Of a DNA stretch of 17,698 nt, positions 1 to 8,307 are shown one piece after another; position 1 is the stretch's first letter, and every line of letters starts with the position of its first letter. This stretch comes from UMGS946 sp048421225 (lineage in GTDB: Bacteria; Bacillota; Clostridia; Christensenellales; CAG-138): the NCBI GenBank assembly GCA_048421225.1, contig DBFNRV010000021.1:1-17698 (forward strand), in the 5' to 3' direction. The notes beneath the pieces were generated by a model. The model was given only the letters and a program-made list of their open reading frames with translations, did not search any database and had not been told where the DNA came from. The translations under genes and the position numbers were made by a program.

Positions 1-14
1 TTATAATGATATCT

Positions 15-19
15 GGAGG
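15..19 (+). promoter_or_regulatory. Shine-Dalgarno site that fixes the def start
   Basis: GGAGG lies 8 bases before a CTG codon at 28. The reading frame upstream is closed by adjacent TAA and TGA codons at 4-9, and no in-frame ATG or GTG exists before the conserved part of the protein. This site is therefore the best support for initiation at CTG 28. Confidence 0.65.
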
Positions 20-27
20 ACAACCTT

Positions 28-513
28 CTGGCATTAAGATATATTTTTAAGAACGGCGCGCCATGTCTAAGAAAGGTATGTAAGCCTGTTTTGAATTTTG
101 ATAGAAGGCTCCATACGCTTCTTGACGATATGGCTGAAACCATGTACCATGCCGAGGGCGCAGGGCTTGCCGCATCCCAGGTCGGCGTGCTCAGGCGGGT
201 AGTGGTAATAGACTGCGGTTCGGGTTTGGTAGAGTTGGTCAATCCAACCATTGTTTCTTTTTCAGGTGAACAAAGTGGGTATGAAGGATGCCTTTCATTC
301 CCAGACGACAGGGGATATGTCGTACGTCCAAACAAAGTAGTTGTGCGGGGATTTGACCGTAATGGCGGCGCAGTCGAATATGAAGGCGAAGGATTATTTG
401 CACGAGCTGTATTCCATGAAATAGATCATCTTAATGGAAGACTTTTTATAGACATTGCTACCGAACCTCAGGAAGGTTATGATGAAGACATCAAAAACGA
501 AAATATATCTTAG
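28..513 (+). CDS. def: Peptide deformylase
   Basis: Removes the formyl group from the N-terminal methionine of new proteins at the ribosome exit; a metal-dependent (Fe/Zn) cytoplasmic enzyme. All three family motifs are present: GAGLAASQ (about residues 44-51), EGCLS (86-90, Cys88 a metal ligand) and HEIDH (130-134, His130 and His134 ligands, Glu131 catalytic). Starting at CTG 28 gives 161 aa, the usual length, and an N-terminus (ALRYIFKNG...LRKVCKPV) that matches the conserved first strand of the family. Starting at TTG 91 would give only 140 aa and lose that strand. The proline usual in motif 1 (AAPQ) is serine here. fmt follows after 15 bases, the classic def-fmt pair. In many Bacillota priA lies just upstream, and the closed frame at 4-9 could be its end, but too little is visible to say. 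Confidence 0.93.
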   Translation: MALRYIFKNGAPCLRKVCKPVLNFDRRLHTLLDDMAETMYHAEGAGLAASQVGVLRRVVVIDCGSGLVELVNPTIVSFSGEQSGYEGCLSFPDDRGYVVRPNKVVVRGFDRNGGAVEYEGEGLFARAVFHEIDHLNGRLFIDIATEPQEGYDEDIKNENIS

Positions 514-528
514 AAGAGGGCTGCACTT

Positions 529-1458
529 ATGAGAATAGCTTTCCTGGGCACTCCCGAGTTTGCGTTGCCTTCGCTGAGAATGCTGATAGAATACGATCAT
601 GATATAATCGTGTTTACGCAGCCAAACAGGCCTAAAGGCAGGAAACGGCTTATGTGTGAGCCTCCGGTAAAAGCTGAGGCGTCAAAGCTTGGACTGCCGG
701 TTCTTCAATTTGACCGTATAAAGGATCATGACAGCGTAGCTGAATTGCGGAAGTTTGGGCCTGATGTTATGGTCACGGCTGCGTTTGGACAAATATTATC
801 CGGTGAGATACTCCAAATCCCAAAGCATGGCTGCATAAATGTGCATGGAAGCCTTTTACCCAAATATCGCGGGGCCGCCCCCATACAAAGCGCGATAATA
901 GCTGGTGAAAGGAAAACCGGTATAACGACCATGCTGACCGATATTGGGCTCGATACCGGCGATATATTGCTGATGAGTGAACTTGATATATATCCCGACG
1001 AAACTGCGGGAGAACTGAGCGAAAGGCTAGCGGTGCTTGGCGCCGCTGTATTGAGGGATACTCTTGAACGGCTTCAGAGCGGTGAACTCATTGCGGTTCC
1101 ACAGGATAGTTTAAAGGCTACAAAGTGCGGACGTATTGAAAAAGAAAACGCCAGGATAGATTTTAACAAGCCGTCTGTTGAAATACATAACCTGGTCAGA
1201 GGTATGAACCCTGATCCGTGCGCGTATGCAATGCTAGGCGGCGAACCTCTTAACATATGGAGGACAAAATTGTGTCAAGCTGGGAACCTAGCCGCCCATG
1301 CTGGAGAATGCTTTATTGCGGATCCCAAGAAGGGACTGTTTGTCGCTACGGCTGACGGCCTTATTGAAGTAACTGAACTTCAGTTCAGGGGTGCGAAGCG
1401 CATGGATGCGAAGGCCGCTTTAAACGGCAGGAATTTGAAGGGTTGCGTTTTGACATGA
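529..1458 (+). CDS. fmt: Methionyl-tRNA formyltransferase
   Basis: Transfers a formyl group from 10-formyl-tetrahydrofolate to Met-tRNAfMet, which primes translation initiation. At 309 aa it has normal family length. It begins with the hallmark MRIAFLGTPEFALPSL, has the substrate-loop TQPNRPKGR (about 30-38), and the catalytic signature INVHGSLLPKYRGAAP with Asn104 and His106, followed by Asp142 in LDTGDIL. The C-terminal OB-like domain is present (from about 205). A GAGGG stretch lies upstream of the ATG. Its stop overlaps the rsmB ATG as ATGA, so the two are probably translationally coupled. Confidence 0.97.
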   Translation: MRIAFLGTPEFALPSLRMLIEYDHDIIVFTQPNRPKGRKRLMCEPPVKAEASKLGLPVLQFDRIKDHDSVAELRKFGPDVMVTAAFGQILSGEILQIPKHGCINVHGSLLPKYRGAAPIQSAIIAGERKTGITTMLTDIGLDTGDILLMSELDIYPDETAGELSERLAVLGAAVLRDTLERLQSGELIAVPQDSLKATKCGRIEKENARIDFNKPSVEIHNLVRGMNPDPCAYAMLGGEPLNIWRTKLCQAGNLAAHAGECFIADPKKGLFVATADGLIEVTELQFRGAKRMDAKAALNGRNLKGCVLT

Positions 1459-2765
1459 GCTTAAGACGCATTGCCCTTGAAGTGCTTGACAGCATAATCA
1501 GAGGAGGAAAGTATTCAAATCTTGCCTTAAAGGACGCCCTTTCTGAAAAGCCGTCTTCTGAGGCCGCTTGGGTTAGCGCATTGGTCTATGAAACGCTTGA
1601 TAACCTGATGTATATTGATTATATAATTGATTATTGCTCCAAAGGTAGGCTCAATCATGTTATCAAGGGGATTTTACGTCTGGGCGTATGCCAGGCGCTT
1701 TTTATGTCGGTACCCGACAGGGTGGCTTGTGATGAAAGCGTCAAGCTTGCAAAGGAGGTAGGTAAGGGCGCATTGTCCGGATATGTAAATGGCGTTATGA
1801 GAACCGTGTGCCGTTTGGATTTAAAAGCTGTTCCAATGCCTAAAGATGATAGGGAGCGGCTAGCCGTTAAATACAGTTATCCAAGGTGGATTGTTGATGA
1901 ATACGTTAATCGATACGGGCTGGATTTTGCCTGTAATATGCTCAAAAAGCCCGACACGCTTTTTACTGTTCGCGCACATCCCCCATATACCTCTGAAATG
2001 TTGGAGGCCGAGCTTAACGGCAGGGGATTGGGATACACCAGGGGAAGACTGGTTAAAGACGCGTACAAGCTTACATCTGGATTTAATCCCGTTGCCGATA
2101 GCTTGTACAATGATGGATTTATAAGCATACAGAGTGAAAGCGCGATGCTGGTATGCCAGTTATGCGGAGCCATGCCTGGTATGACTATATTGGACGCATG
2201 CGCCGCTCCAGGAGGGAAAACGGCGTATTTATCGGCGTTGATGTCTGATACGGGTTCAATACTTGCCTGGGAAGTCCATCAACACCGCAAGGAGCTTTTG
2301 GACCGCACACTTGAAAGGCTGCATGTAAAGAACGCAGTCACAGCGTTGCATGACGCAAGGCTTTATAATGAAGAGCTTACTGGGAAAATGGATGTTGTGC
2401 TGGTGGACGCGCCTTGTTCCGGATTGGGAGTACATGGGAAGCCAGATGCAAGGTATAGAAAGACGGATGAGGTTATTGCCGGTCTATCCGAAATACAGTT
2501 TGATATTTTATCAACGTGCTCAAAATACGTTAAAAAAGGCGGGGTGTTGGTCTATGCTACATGTACCATTTCAGAACGCGAAAATCAAGATATTATAAGG
2601 CGCTTTTTGGAAAAGTACAATGGGTTTCATCCGGCCGATATGAAACCATATGTTCCAATGGAGCTTTGGCACCGCATTAAGGATGGTGCTATTCAGCTTT
2701 TCCCGCATTTGGACGGAACCGAGGGTTTTTTCATCGCTAAGATGCAACGCGGGACCGATTGGTAG
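1455..2765 (+). CDS. rsmB: 16S rRNA (cytosine-967-C5)-methyltransferase RsmB
   Basis: S-adenosylmethionine-dependent enzyme that makes m5C at position 967 (E. coli numbering) of 16S rRNA. The N-terminal NusB-like RNA-binding domain covers about residues 1-135. The C-terminal Rossmann methyltransferase carries motif I DACAAPGGKT (about 247-256), motif IV DAPCSGLG (Cys321) and motif VI YATCT (Cys370); these two cysteines are the catalytic and release residues of the family. I prefer ATG 1455, whose ATG overlaps the fmt stop as ATGA, giving 436 aa. A TTG 12 bases upstream is an in-frame alternative (440 aa). Confidence 0.95.
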   Translation: MSLRRIALEVLDSIIRGGKYSNLALKDALSEKPSSEAAWVSALVYETLDNLMYIDYIIDYCSKGRLNHVIKGILRLGVCQALFMSVPDRVACDESVKLAKEVGKGALSGYVNGVMRTVCRLDLKAVPMPKDDRERLAVKYSYPRWIVDEYVNRYGLDFACNMLKKPDTLFTVRAHPPYTSEMLEAELNGRGLGYTRGRLVKDAYKLTSGFNPVADSLYNDGFISIQSESAMLVCQLCGAMPGMTILDACAAPGGKTAYLSALMSDTGSILAWEVHQHRKELLDRTLERLHVKNAVTALHDARLYNEELTGKMDVVLVDAPCSGLGVHGKPDARYRKTDEVIAGLSEIQFDILSTCSKYVKKGGVLVYATCTISERENQDIIRRFLEKYNGFHPADMKPYVPMELWHRIKDGAIQLFPHLDGTEGFFIAKMQRGTDW

Positions 2766-2784
2766 TTAAAAGGAGTTGCAAGAG

Positions 2785-3840
2785 ATGCGCGAGCTTAACT
2801 CAATGATGATTGACGACTTATCAAAATTGATGGATGAATGTCAGCAGCCTAAGTACAGAGCTAAACAACTCTTTAAGTGGCTTAATTCGGGCTACAAGCC
2901 TTCTGAAATGACAAACTTACCAAAAGATCTGCGTTCTGAACTTGAAAAATATCCGTATGGTAAGGCGTCTATATATGAAAAATGGGTTTCCAACAGGGAT
3001 TCAACGGTAAAGTACCTATTTGAATTGGGTGATGGGAATATGGTGGAAGGCGTGCTCATGCATTATAATCATGGCGACACGCTTTGCCTGTCCACCCAGG
3101 TTGGATGCAGGATGAATTGTTCGTTCTGCGCATCCGCTTTGGATGGAATGATAAGAAATATCACTTCAGGGGAAATGCTTTCAATGCTTAACTGCGTGGA
3201 GCATGATGAACCTAAAGTTATATACAGGTCAAGACGCGTAACGAATATCGTATTTATGGGGAGCGGGGAACCCCTGGATAACTACGATAACGTAGTGAGA
3301 TTTATCGAACTCATAACATGCAAAGAGGGCATAAATATTTCTCCTAGGAATATCTCGCTTTCAACGTGCGGGCTCATTGAAAATATATACCGTCTTATGG
3401 ACGAGGCCCCTCACATTACGCTGAGCATATCGCTGCATGCGCCTAACGATGAAATACGATGCGGATTAATGCCTGTAGCCAAGCGTTATAAAATGGATTC
3501 ATTGTTAAACGCAGCCAGGGACTATGCGAATGATACGGGAAGGCGCATAATATTTGAATATGCCTTGATAAAAGGTGTAAATAACGGTATAGTACATGCA
3601 GAGGAACTGTCGCGCAGGCTTCGCGGGATAAACTGTCATGTTAACCTTATACCTTTAAACTTTGTTAAGGAGCGCGGGCTTTTGGGGGTGTCAAGAGAAT
3701 CGGCTAACGAGTTTGCCGGCATGCTTGCTAGCCATCATATATCCGCAACCGTAAGACGCGAAATGGGCGCTGATATAGATGGCGCCTGCGGTCAGCTTAG
3801 AAGAAGGGTTTTGGGCGAAATAAACCGCCAATCGGAATAA
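2785..3840 (+). CDS. rlmN: Dual-specificity rRNA/tRNA adenine-C2 methyltransferase RlmN (radical SAM)
   Basis: Makes m2A at position 2503 of 23S rRNA and at position 37 of some tRNAs by a radical-SAM mechanism through a methylated cysteine. The 4Fe-4S motif CRMNCSFC is at about residues 108-115. The residue seven before it, Cys101, and Cys335 in GACGQ match the two mechanistic cysteines of the family (C118 and C355 in E. coli). GSGEPLDNYDN and LSISLHAPND are also typical. ATG 2785 lies 9 bases after AAAAGGAG, so I choose it over TTG 2776; this gives 351 aa. It follows rsmB by 19 bases in the same operon. Confidence 0.95.
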   Translation: MRELNSMMIDDLSKLMDECQQPKYRAKQLFKWLNSGYKPSEMTNLPKDLRSELEKYPYGKASIYEKWVSNRDSTVKYLFELGDGNMVEGVLMHYNHGDTLCLSTQVGCRMNCSFCASALDGMIRNITSGEMLSMLNCVEHDEPKVIYRSRRVTNIVFMGSGEPLDNYDNVVRFIELITCKEGINISPRNISLSTCGLIENIYRLMDEAPHITLSISLHAPNDEIRCGLMPVAKRYKMDSLLNAARDYANDTGRRIIFEYALIKGVNNGIVHAEELSRRLRGINCHVNLIPLNFVKERGLLGVSRESANEFAGMLASHHISATVRREMGADIDGACGQLRRRVLGEINRQSE

Positions 3841-3875
3841 AAGGGCTCTTTCATCGCGGTTTATGGGGGTATAAA

Positions 3876-4607
3876 ATGCAGTATGTAGTTTTGACGGAAA
3901 TAGGATTGAGAAACCGAAACGAGGACAGCGCGTATATTCCAATGGGGACCCGCGGAGCGCCTGTTGTCGCTGTTGCCGACGGTATGGGCGGCCATAGGGC
4001 TGGATGCGTTGCTAGCCAACTCGCGGTTCAGAGCATTGTAGAGTATATTGAGGAGGCGCCATTAGGAACCAGCGAAGAAAGATTGATAAAAGAAGCTGTA
4101 AAATCCGCTAATAGAGCTGTACATACTCTAGCAAGCAATTCGTCTGAATATAATGGTATGGGTACTACCATTGTAGCGGCCTTGCTGTATCCTGACAGGT
4201 TTATTGCCGCAAATGTAGGCGACAGTCGAATATATCATTATAACGGCGATAGGCTGGTATTGGTAAGCCATGACCATTCCCTCGTCGCCGAACTAGTCGA
4301 GATCGGGGCGATAACGATGGAACAGGCGAGAACTCATCCGTACCGCAACATGATAACCCGCGCTTTAGGTACTGATGAAAATGCGCGCGTTGATGTTTTT
4401 AGCTGTATATGGAACAGCGGCGATACATTGCTGCTGTGCTCAGACGGCCTGCATGGCTATGTTTCCGATGACCAGATGGCGGATATAATGGGTTTGGAAA
4501 CTGATCTGGCTAAAATAGGCGATATGTTAGTCAGAACCGCGCTTGAAAATGGCTCGTCGGACAATATAACGGTCGTGTTAGCCAGGAATTCGGAGGCTGA
4601 TCAATGA
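3876..4607 (+). CDS. prpC: PP2C-type Ser/Thr protein phosphatase (Stp/PrpC)
   Basis: A metal-dependent cytoplasmic phosphatase that removes phosphate from proteins modified by the neighbouring kinase PrkC. The 243 aa length fits the bacterial PrpC/Stp family. PPM motifs are in order: RNEDS (Glu16, Asp17), VADGMGGH (Asp35, Gly36), MGTT (about 95-98), GDSRIY (115-120), CSDGL (Asp190) and SSDNITVV (Asp229). The listed aspartates bind the two catalytic metal ions. GGGGG at 3866-3870 stands a few bases before the ATG. It follows rlmN after 35 bases and its stop lies one base before the prkC start. Confidence 0.95.
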   Translation: MQYVVLTEIGLRNRNEDSAYIPMGTRGAPVVAVADGMGGHRAGCVASQLAVQSIVEYIEEAPLGTSEERLIKEAVKSANRAVHTLASNSSEYNGMGTTIVAALLYPDRFIAANVGDSRIYHYNGDRLVLVSHDHSLVAELVEIGAITMEQARTHPYRNMITRALGTDENARVDVFSCIWNSGDTLLLCSDGLHGYVSDDQMADIMGLETDLAKIGDMLVRTALENGSSDNITVVLARNSEADQ

Positions 4608-4608
4608 T

Positions 4609-6444
4609 ATGATTGGGAAAATACTGGCAAACAAATATTATATTGACAGCGTAGTTGGCAGCGGCGGTATGGCAACTGTTTATAAGGCGCACATTTTATC
4701 CAATAATAAAGTTGTGGCCATAAAGGTGTTGAAGGACGAGCACAAGGGCAATCCGGACTTTGTTAGACGCTTTGAGCGTGAGGCACGTACTGTTTTATCG
4801 TTGTCGCACGAAAACATCGTACGATCGTATGATGTTGGAAGCGAGGACGGCATAAATTATATCGTTTTGGAGTACGTCGTTGGTAAAACGCTGAAGGAGA
4901 TTATGGAGGACAGCGGGCCGCTTTCCCCAAGAGTTACGGTTAACCTAATGTGCCAAGTGCTTGACGCTTTGTCACACGCTCATGGAAGGGGGATAATACA
5001 CAGGGACGTAAAACCCCAGAATGTAATTGTTACTGTAAACGGAAAGGTTAAGCTGACCGACTTTGGGATCGCGCGTGAGGTAAACGCTTCCACAAAGACA
5101 TTTGCTGGCTCTAACGTATTGGGATCGGTACACTACATATCTCCCGAACAGGCCAGGGGGGATGATGTAGGGCCTTATAGCGACATTTACTCAGCTGGTA
5201 TAATGATGTATGAAATGCTTACTGGACGCCTTCCATTTGACGGAGAAAGCACAGTATCCATAGCTTTAAAGCATCTACATGAGGAAATTATCCCTCCCAT
5301 AGATATTAATCCAAACATGCCCCGTGCATTGAGCGATGTTGCTATGAAGGCAACTGTAAAGCAGCTTGACGCCCGTTATGGTGACGCGCTGGTTATGCGA
5401 AAGGATCTGATACGCTCATTAAGGGAACCCAATGGAAGATTCGCCAGGCAAAAGTCTGAAAGGACGAAGGGAGCAAAGCGAAACACGTTATGGCTAATCC
5501 CCGTTTTCTCAATAGTATTCATAGGGTTAATCGTTGCTATGTTCTTTGCCGGAAGGTCAATAGCCAATCCTAATATATCGTATAACGAACTTATACCGCA
5601 GTTAACGAACAAAACCATTGATGAAGCAAAGGAGCTAGCAGAGCAACGTGGTTTTTCATTGGTTGTGCTTGATTGGGTTGTAAGCGGCGAATATGCTGAG
5701 GGTGTAATTATGTCCCAATCGCCGGTCGCTGGCACTTCGTCGAGCGCGGGAACAAAGATTAACGTCACTGTGAGCAGCGGCAGGGATGTGATAGTAGTCC
5801 CCGACCTATCCGGGCTGACACAAATGGAGGCATTAAATAAACTTGACGCTGAAAGCCTAAAGATTGGTGAAATAAATTATGGCGTTAGCGAGATGCCAGA
5901 GGGTGTTATTTTTAAACAGGATCCGGCATACGGTACCGAACTCATGAAAGGTGATACGGTAAATATATTTATAAGCGGGCGCCCTTCAACTAATACAACG
6001 GTTCTTGATGTTGTGGGGGACAATCTATCAAACGCTATTGAAAAGCTTCAGGAGAAGGGCTTTAAAAGAATCTTAATACGTACTGTAATTAAGAATGATG
6101 CAGAAGAGGATGATATAGTAGTGTCTCAGTTACCGGATTCCGATTTGCCTGTTTTGTCGTCAACAACGATAGAACTTACTGTGGCGCGCAAGAACAGCGG
6201 TATCTTTGCGTCAGATATCGCCTTTAACCTGGATATTCTCAGCAGCGACACCCCAGTTATGGTTACGGCAGTGCTGGAAGAAGGGGTTGAGCTGGTATTA
6301 TATGAAGGCAAGCTTTCAACCGGAAACCAAGTTCCGATCTCCTTTGTGGGAAGATTGACGGAGGCGGGAGATTATACATGCATAGCATATATCGACGGAA
6401 TTGAAGCCAGAAAATATGTTGCAAAATTTTCGTTTAGGAGTTAA
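4609..6444 (+). CDS. prkC: PASTA-domain Ser/Thr protein kinase PrkC/StkP type
   Basis: Membrane kinase that senses cell-wall fragments or lipid II and phosphorylates proteins of cell division, wall synthesis and translation. The Hanks-type kinase domain fills about residues 1-270: glycine loop GSGGMATV (17-24), Lys39 in VAIK, HRDVKPQN (131-138, Asp133 catalytic), DFG (151-153) and SPEQARG. A basic stretch (about 277-291) precedes one membrane segment (about 294-314). Outside are three PASTA repeats (about 321-390, 391-457, 458-527), then an extra beta-rich stretch (528-611) without the glycines and PDL motif of a PASTA. An SD-like GGAGG at 4592-4596 lies 12 bases before this ATG. The position next to prpC and rsgA is conserved in Bacillota. 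Confidence 0.96.
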   Translation: MIGKILANKYYIDSVVGSGGMATVYKAHILSNNKVVAIKVLKDEHKGNPDFVRRFEREARTVLSLSHENIVRSYDVGSEDGINYIVLEYVVGKTLKEIMEDSGPLSPRVTVNLMCQVLDALSHAHGRGIIHRDVKPQNVIVTVNGKVKLTDFGIAREVNASTKTFAGSNVLGSVHYISPEQARGDDVGPYSDIYSAGIMMYEMLTGRLPFDGESTVSIALKHLHEEIIPPIDINPNMPRALSDVAMKATVKQLDARYGDALVMRKDLIRSLREPNGRFARQKSERTKGAKRNTLWLIPVFSIVFIGLIVAMFFAGRSIANPNISYNELIPQLTNKTIDEAKELAEQRGFSLVVLDWVVSGEYAEGVIMSQSPVAGTSSSAGTKINVTVSSGRDVIVVPDLSGLTQMEALNKLDAESLKIGEINYGVSEMPEGVIFKQDPAYGTELMKGDTVNIFISGRPSTNTTVLDVVGDNLSNAIEKLQEKGFKRILIRTVIKNDAEEDDIVVSQLPDSDLPVLSSTTIELTVARKNSGIFASDIAFNLDILSSDTPVMVTAVLEEGVELVLYEGKLSTGNQVPISFVGRLTEAGDYTCIAYIDGIEARKYVAKFSFRS

Positions 6445-6449
6445 AACCC

Positions 6450-7322
6450 ATGCAAGGTCTTATACTGAAAGGAGTAGGAGGTTTTTATACTGTACTGGCG
6501 GAAGACGGCGACCTGTACACATGCAAGGCGCGCGGACGGTTTAGAATCAACAGTATCAGCCCTGTACCTGGAGATAGGATTGAATTTGACCAGGATGGGG
6601 ACACAGGGTACATGAAGGCCATCCTACCCCGAAAGAATTTATTGAAAAGGCCCATGGTTGCGAACCTCGATAAACTGATAATAGTCATATCAGCTTCAAC
6701 TCCCAAGCCGGATCTGCTTATGGTGGACAAGCTGTTAATTTACTGCGAGCTGAAAAAAATCACCCCCATACTGGTACAAAACAAGTATGACGAATTGAAT
6801 AAAGGCGAGGATTTTTTATCCCAGTATATGAATACAGGCTATACGCTGTGTCATACTTCGGCTTTGGATGATACGGGCCTTGACGAGCTTATGAGACACA
6901 TACAAGGAAACACCGTTTGCTTTGCGGGTCAGTCAGCGGTAGGGAAGAGTTCGCTTTTAAATGCCCTGATGCCGGGTATTGACCTTGAGGTTGGCGGACT
7001 TTCCAAAAAGACGGAGAGAGGAAAACACACCACAAGGCATGCGCAGCTTATTCCTATTTCCCATGATACAGCGGTGATGGATACCCCAGGCTTTAGTCTT
7101 TTAGAAACTGAAGAGATAGATGAACAAGCGCTTTCACTGTATTACCCCGAGATGAAAAGTTTTGCAGCTAATTGCAGGTTTTCAGGGTGTCTGCATTTGA
7201 CGGAGCCGGATTGCGCTGTTAAAGATGCATTGGTGAGAAATGAAATTTCAGAAGAACGATATAGTAGGTATAAAATAATAATCAGTGAACTGATTGAACG
7301 GAGAAAACATAAATATGACTGA
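6450..7322 (+). CDS. rsgA: Ribosome small-subunit-dependent GTPase RsgA (CpgA/YloQ)
   Basis: A circularly permuted GTPase that checks late assembly of the 30S subunit. An OB-fold comes first (about 1-65), then the GTPase motifs in permuted order: G4 NKYD (111-114), G5 TSAL (136-139), G1 GQSAVGKS (160-167), G2 TTRH (194-197) and G3 DTPG (211-214). The C-terminal zinc site is Cys242, Cys247, His249 and Cys255. At 290 aa its length is normal. TAGGAG at 6436-6441 precedes the ATG. The gene starts 5 bases after prkC and overlaps rpe by 8 bases. In B. subtilis the homologue is a PrkC/PrpC substrate, which fits the context. Confidence 0.96.
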   Translation: MQGLILKGVGGFYTVLAEDGDLYTCKARGRFRINSISPVPGDRIEFDQDGDTGYMKAILPRKNLLKRPMVANLDKLIIVISASTPKPDLLMVDKLLIYCELKKITPILVQNKYDELNKGEDFLSQYMNTGYTLCHTSALDDTGLDELMRHIQGNTVCFAGQSAVGKSSLLNALMPGIDLEVGGLSKKTERGKHTTRHAQLIPISHDTAVMDTPGFSLLETEEIDEQALSLYYPEMKSFAANCRFSGCLHLTEPDCAVKDALVRNEISEERYSRYKIIISELIERRKHKYD

Positions 7323-7992
7323 TAATATAATTATGACGCGGCGCAGCATAAAGGTAGCCCCTTCAATACTTTCAGCGGATTTCGCCTGTTTGGGAAAGGC
7401 CGTTGGGGACGTTGAGTCATGGGGCGCCGACTATATACATTTTGATGTGATGGACGGAAATTTTGTAAATGACATAACCTTTGGTCCCGCGATGTGCAAA
7501 AGTATACGGGCACACACTTCCCTTCCAATAGATGTACACCTGATGGCGGAGAATCCATCAAAGTGGGTAGACCCATTTTACAAGGCCGGGGCGCATATAT
7601 TGACGGTACATGCCGAGGCGGACAGGCATCTTCACAGAACCATTCAGATGATTAAGCAAACCGGCATGAAATGCGGCGTAGCTTTAAACCCTGCTACTCC
7701 TTTAAATTACATTGAGTATATTCTTGAAGATTGTGATATGGTACTACTTATGAGCGTAAATCCAGGCGCGGCGGGCCAGAAATTCATAATTTCGGTGCTG
7801 GATAAGATAAAGAAACTTAGATCGCTTATTGATGAAAAAAAACTGTTTATCGATGTAGAGGTCGATGGGGGGGTAAATCTGGAAACGGCCAAGCTGTGTA
7901 TTGAGTCGGGCGCGAACATACTTGTAGCGGGTAACAGCGTTTTTTCGTCTGCCGATCCCGCGGCAACGGTACAAAATCTCAGGAGAGGTTAG
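7315..7992 (+). CDS. rpe: Ribulose-phosphate 3-epimerase
   Basis: Interconverts ribulose 5-phosphate and xylulose 5-phosphate in the pentose phosphate pathway; a metal-dependent TIM barrel. Visible motifs are APSILSADF, the metal-site HFDVMDGNFV, DVHLM, MSVNPG, the VDGGV phosphate/metal region and AGNSVF. At 225 aa from ATG 7315 it has normal length; GGAG at 7300-7303 supports this start, although ATG 7333 is possible. The phosphate loop usually reads VNPGFGGQ; here it is VNPGAAGQ. It is the last gene of the operon and ends 9 bases from the convergent DUF3006 gene. In many relatives a thiamine pyrophosphokinase gene follows rpe; it is absent here. Confidence 0.95.
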   Translation: MTDNIIMTRRSIKVAPSILSADFACLGKAVGDVESWGADYIHFDVMDGNFVNDITFGPAMCKSIRAHTSLPIDVHLMAENPSKWVDPFYKAGAHILTVHAEADRHLHRTIQMIKQTGMKCGVALNPATPLNYIEYILEDCDMVLLMSVNPGAAGQKFIISVLDKIKKLRSLIDEKKLFIDVEVDGGVNLETAKLCIESGANILVAGNSVFSSADPAATVQNLRRG

Positions 7993-8001
7993 AAATACTA
8001 T

Positions 8002-8226
8002 TTATTGTTTTTTCGCGGAAAACAGGCCGCTGATGCGACGTGCCAATTTATCCCTGCGTTCGGCGGCTTGTTTTTTATCAAGCTTATACTTACCATCAGT
8101 ATCAACGTAAACAAAATCACCTTCACGGGCATCGGCGGGCAGATCGCTTTGATCTATCTTAATATAATCGTCTATACCTCGTTCACAGATAGCATATCCA
8201 TTTTCAAACCTGTCTATTGTAAGCAT
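8002..8226 (-). CDS. DUF3006 family small protein
   Basis: A 74 aa protein starting MLTIDRFENGYAICE, a pattern I associate with DUF3006 proteins of Bacillota, whose function is unknown. The first half looks like a small beta-barrel (IDRFENGYAICERG...DYIKIDQSDLP...EGDFVYVD); the second half is a basic helix rich in Lys and Arg. There is no signal peptide or membrane segment. ATG 8226 is preceded on the minus strand by AGGGGTG at 9 bases, so I prefer it to a start at 8277, which would run over the promoter. It has its own sigma-A-like promoter and converges on rpe. Assignment to the family is by pattern only. Confidence 0.8.
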   Translation of the reverse strand: MLTIDRFENGYAICERGIDDYIKIDQSDLPADAREGDFVYVDTDGKYKLDKKQAAERRDKLARRISGLFSAKKQ

Positions 8227-8248
8227 TGATTTAATCACCCCTAGGCTT

Positions 8249-8277
8249 ATTATAACAGATACAAGCCTTTCAAACAA
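8249..8277 (-). promoter_or_regulatory. Sigma-A-type promoter of the DUF3006 gene
   Basis: On the minus strand TATAAT (8249-8254) stands 17 bases from TTGTTT (8272-8277). The -10 is perfect and the -35 matches in its TTG half only. It lies just upstream of the chosen ATG at 8226, leaving room for a short leader with the AGGGGTG site. Confidence 0.6.
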
Positions 8278-8307
8278 TAATTGCTATAAGAACCAATCTT
8301 GATTTAT

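Noticed and set aside
1..9. Possible 3' end of an upstream gene (priA by usual gene order)
   Set aside because: Only a leucine codon and stops are visible, so no feature can be supported.
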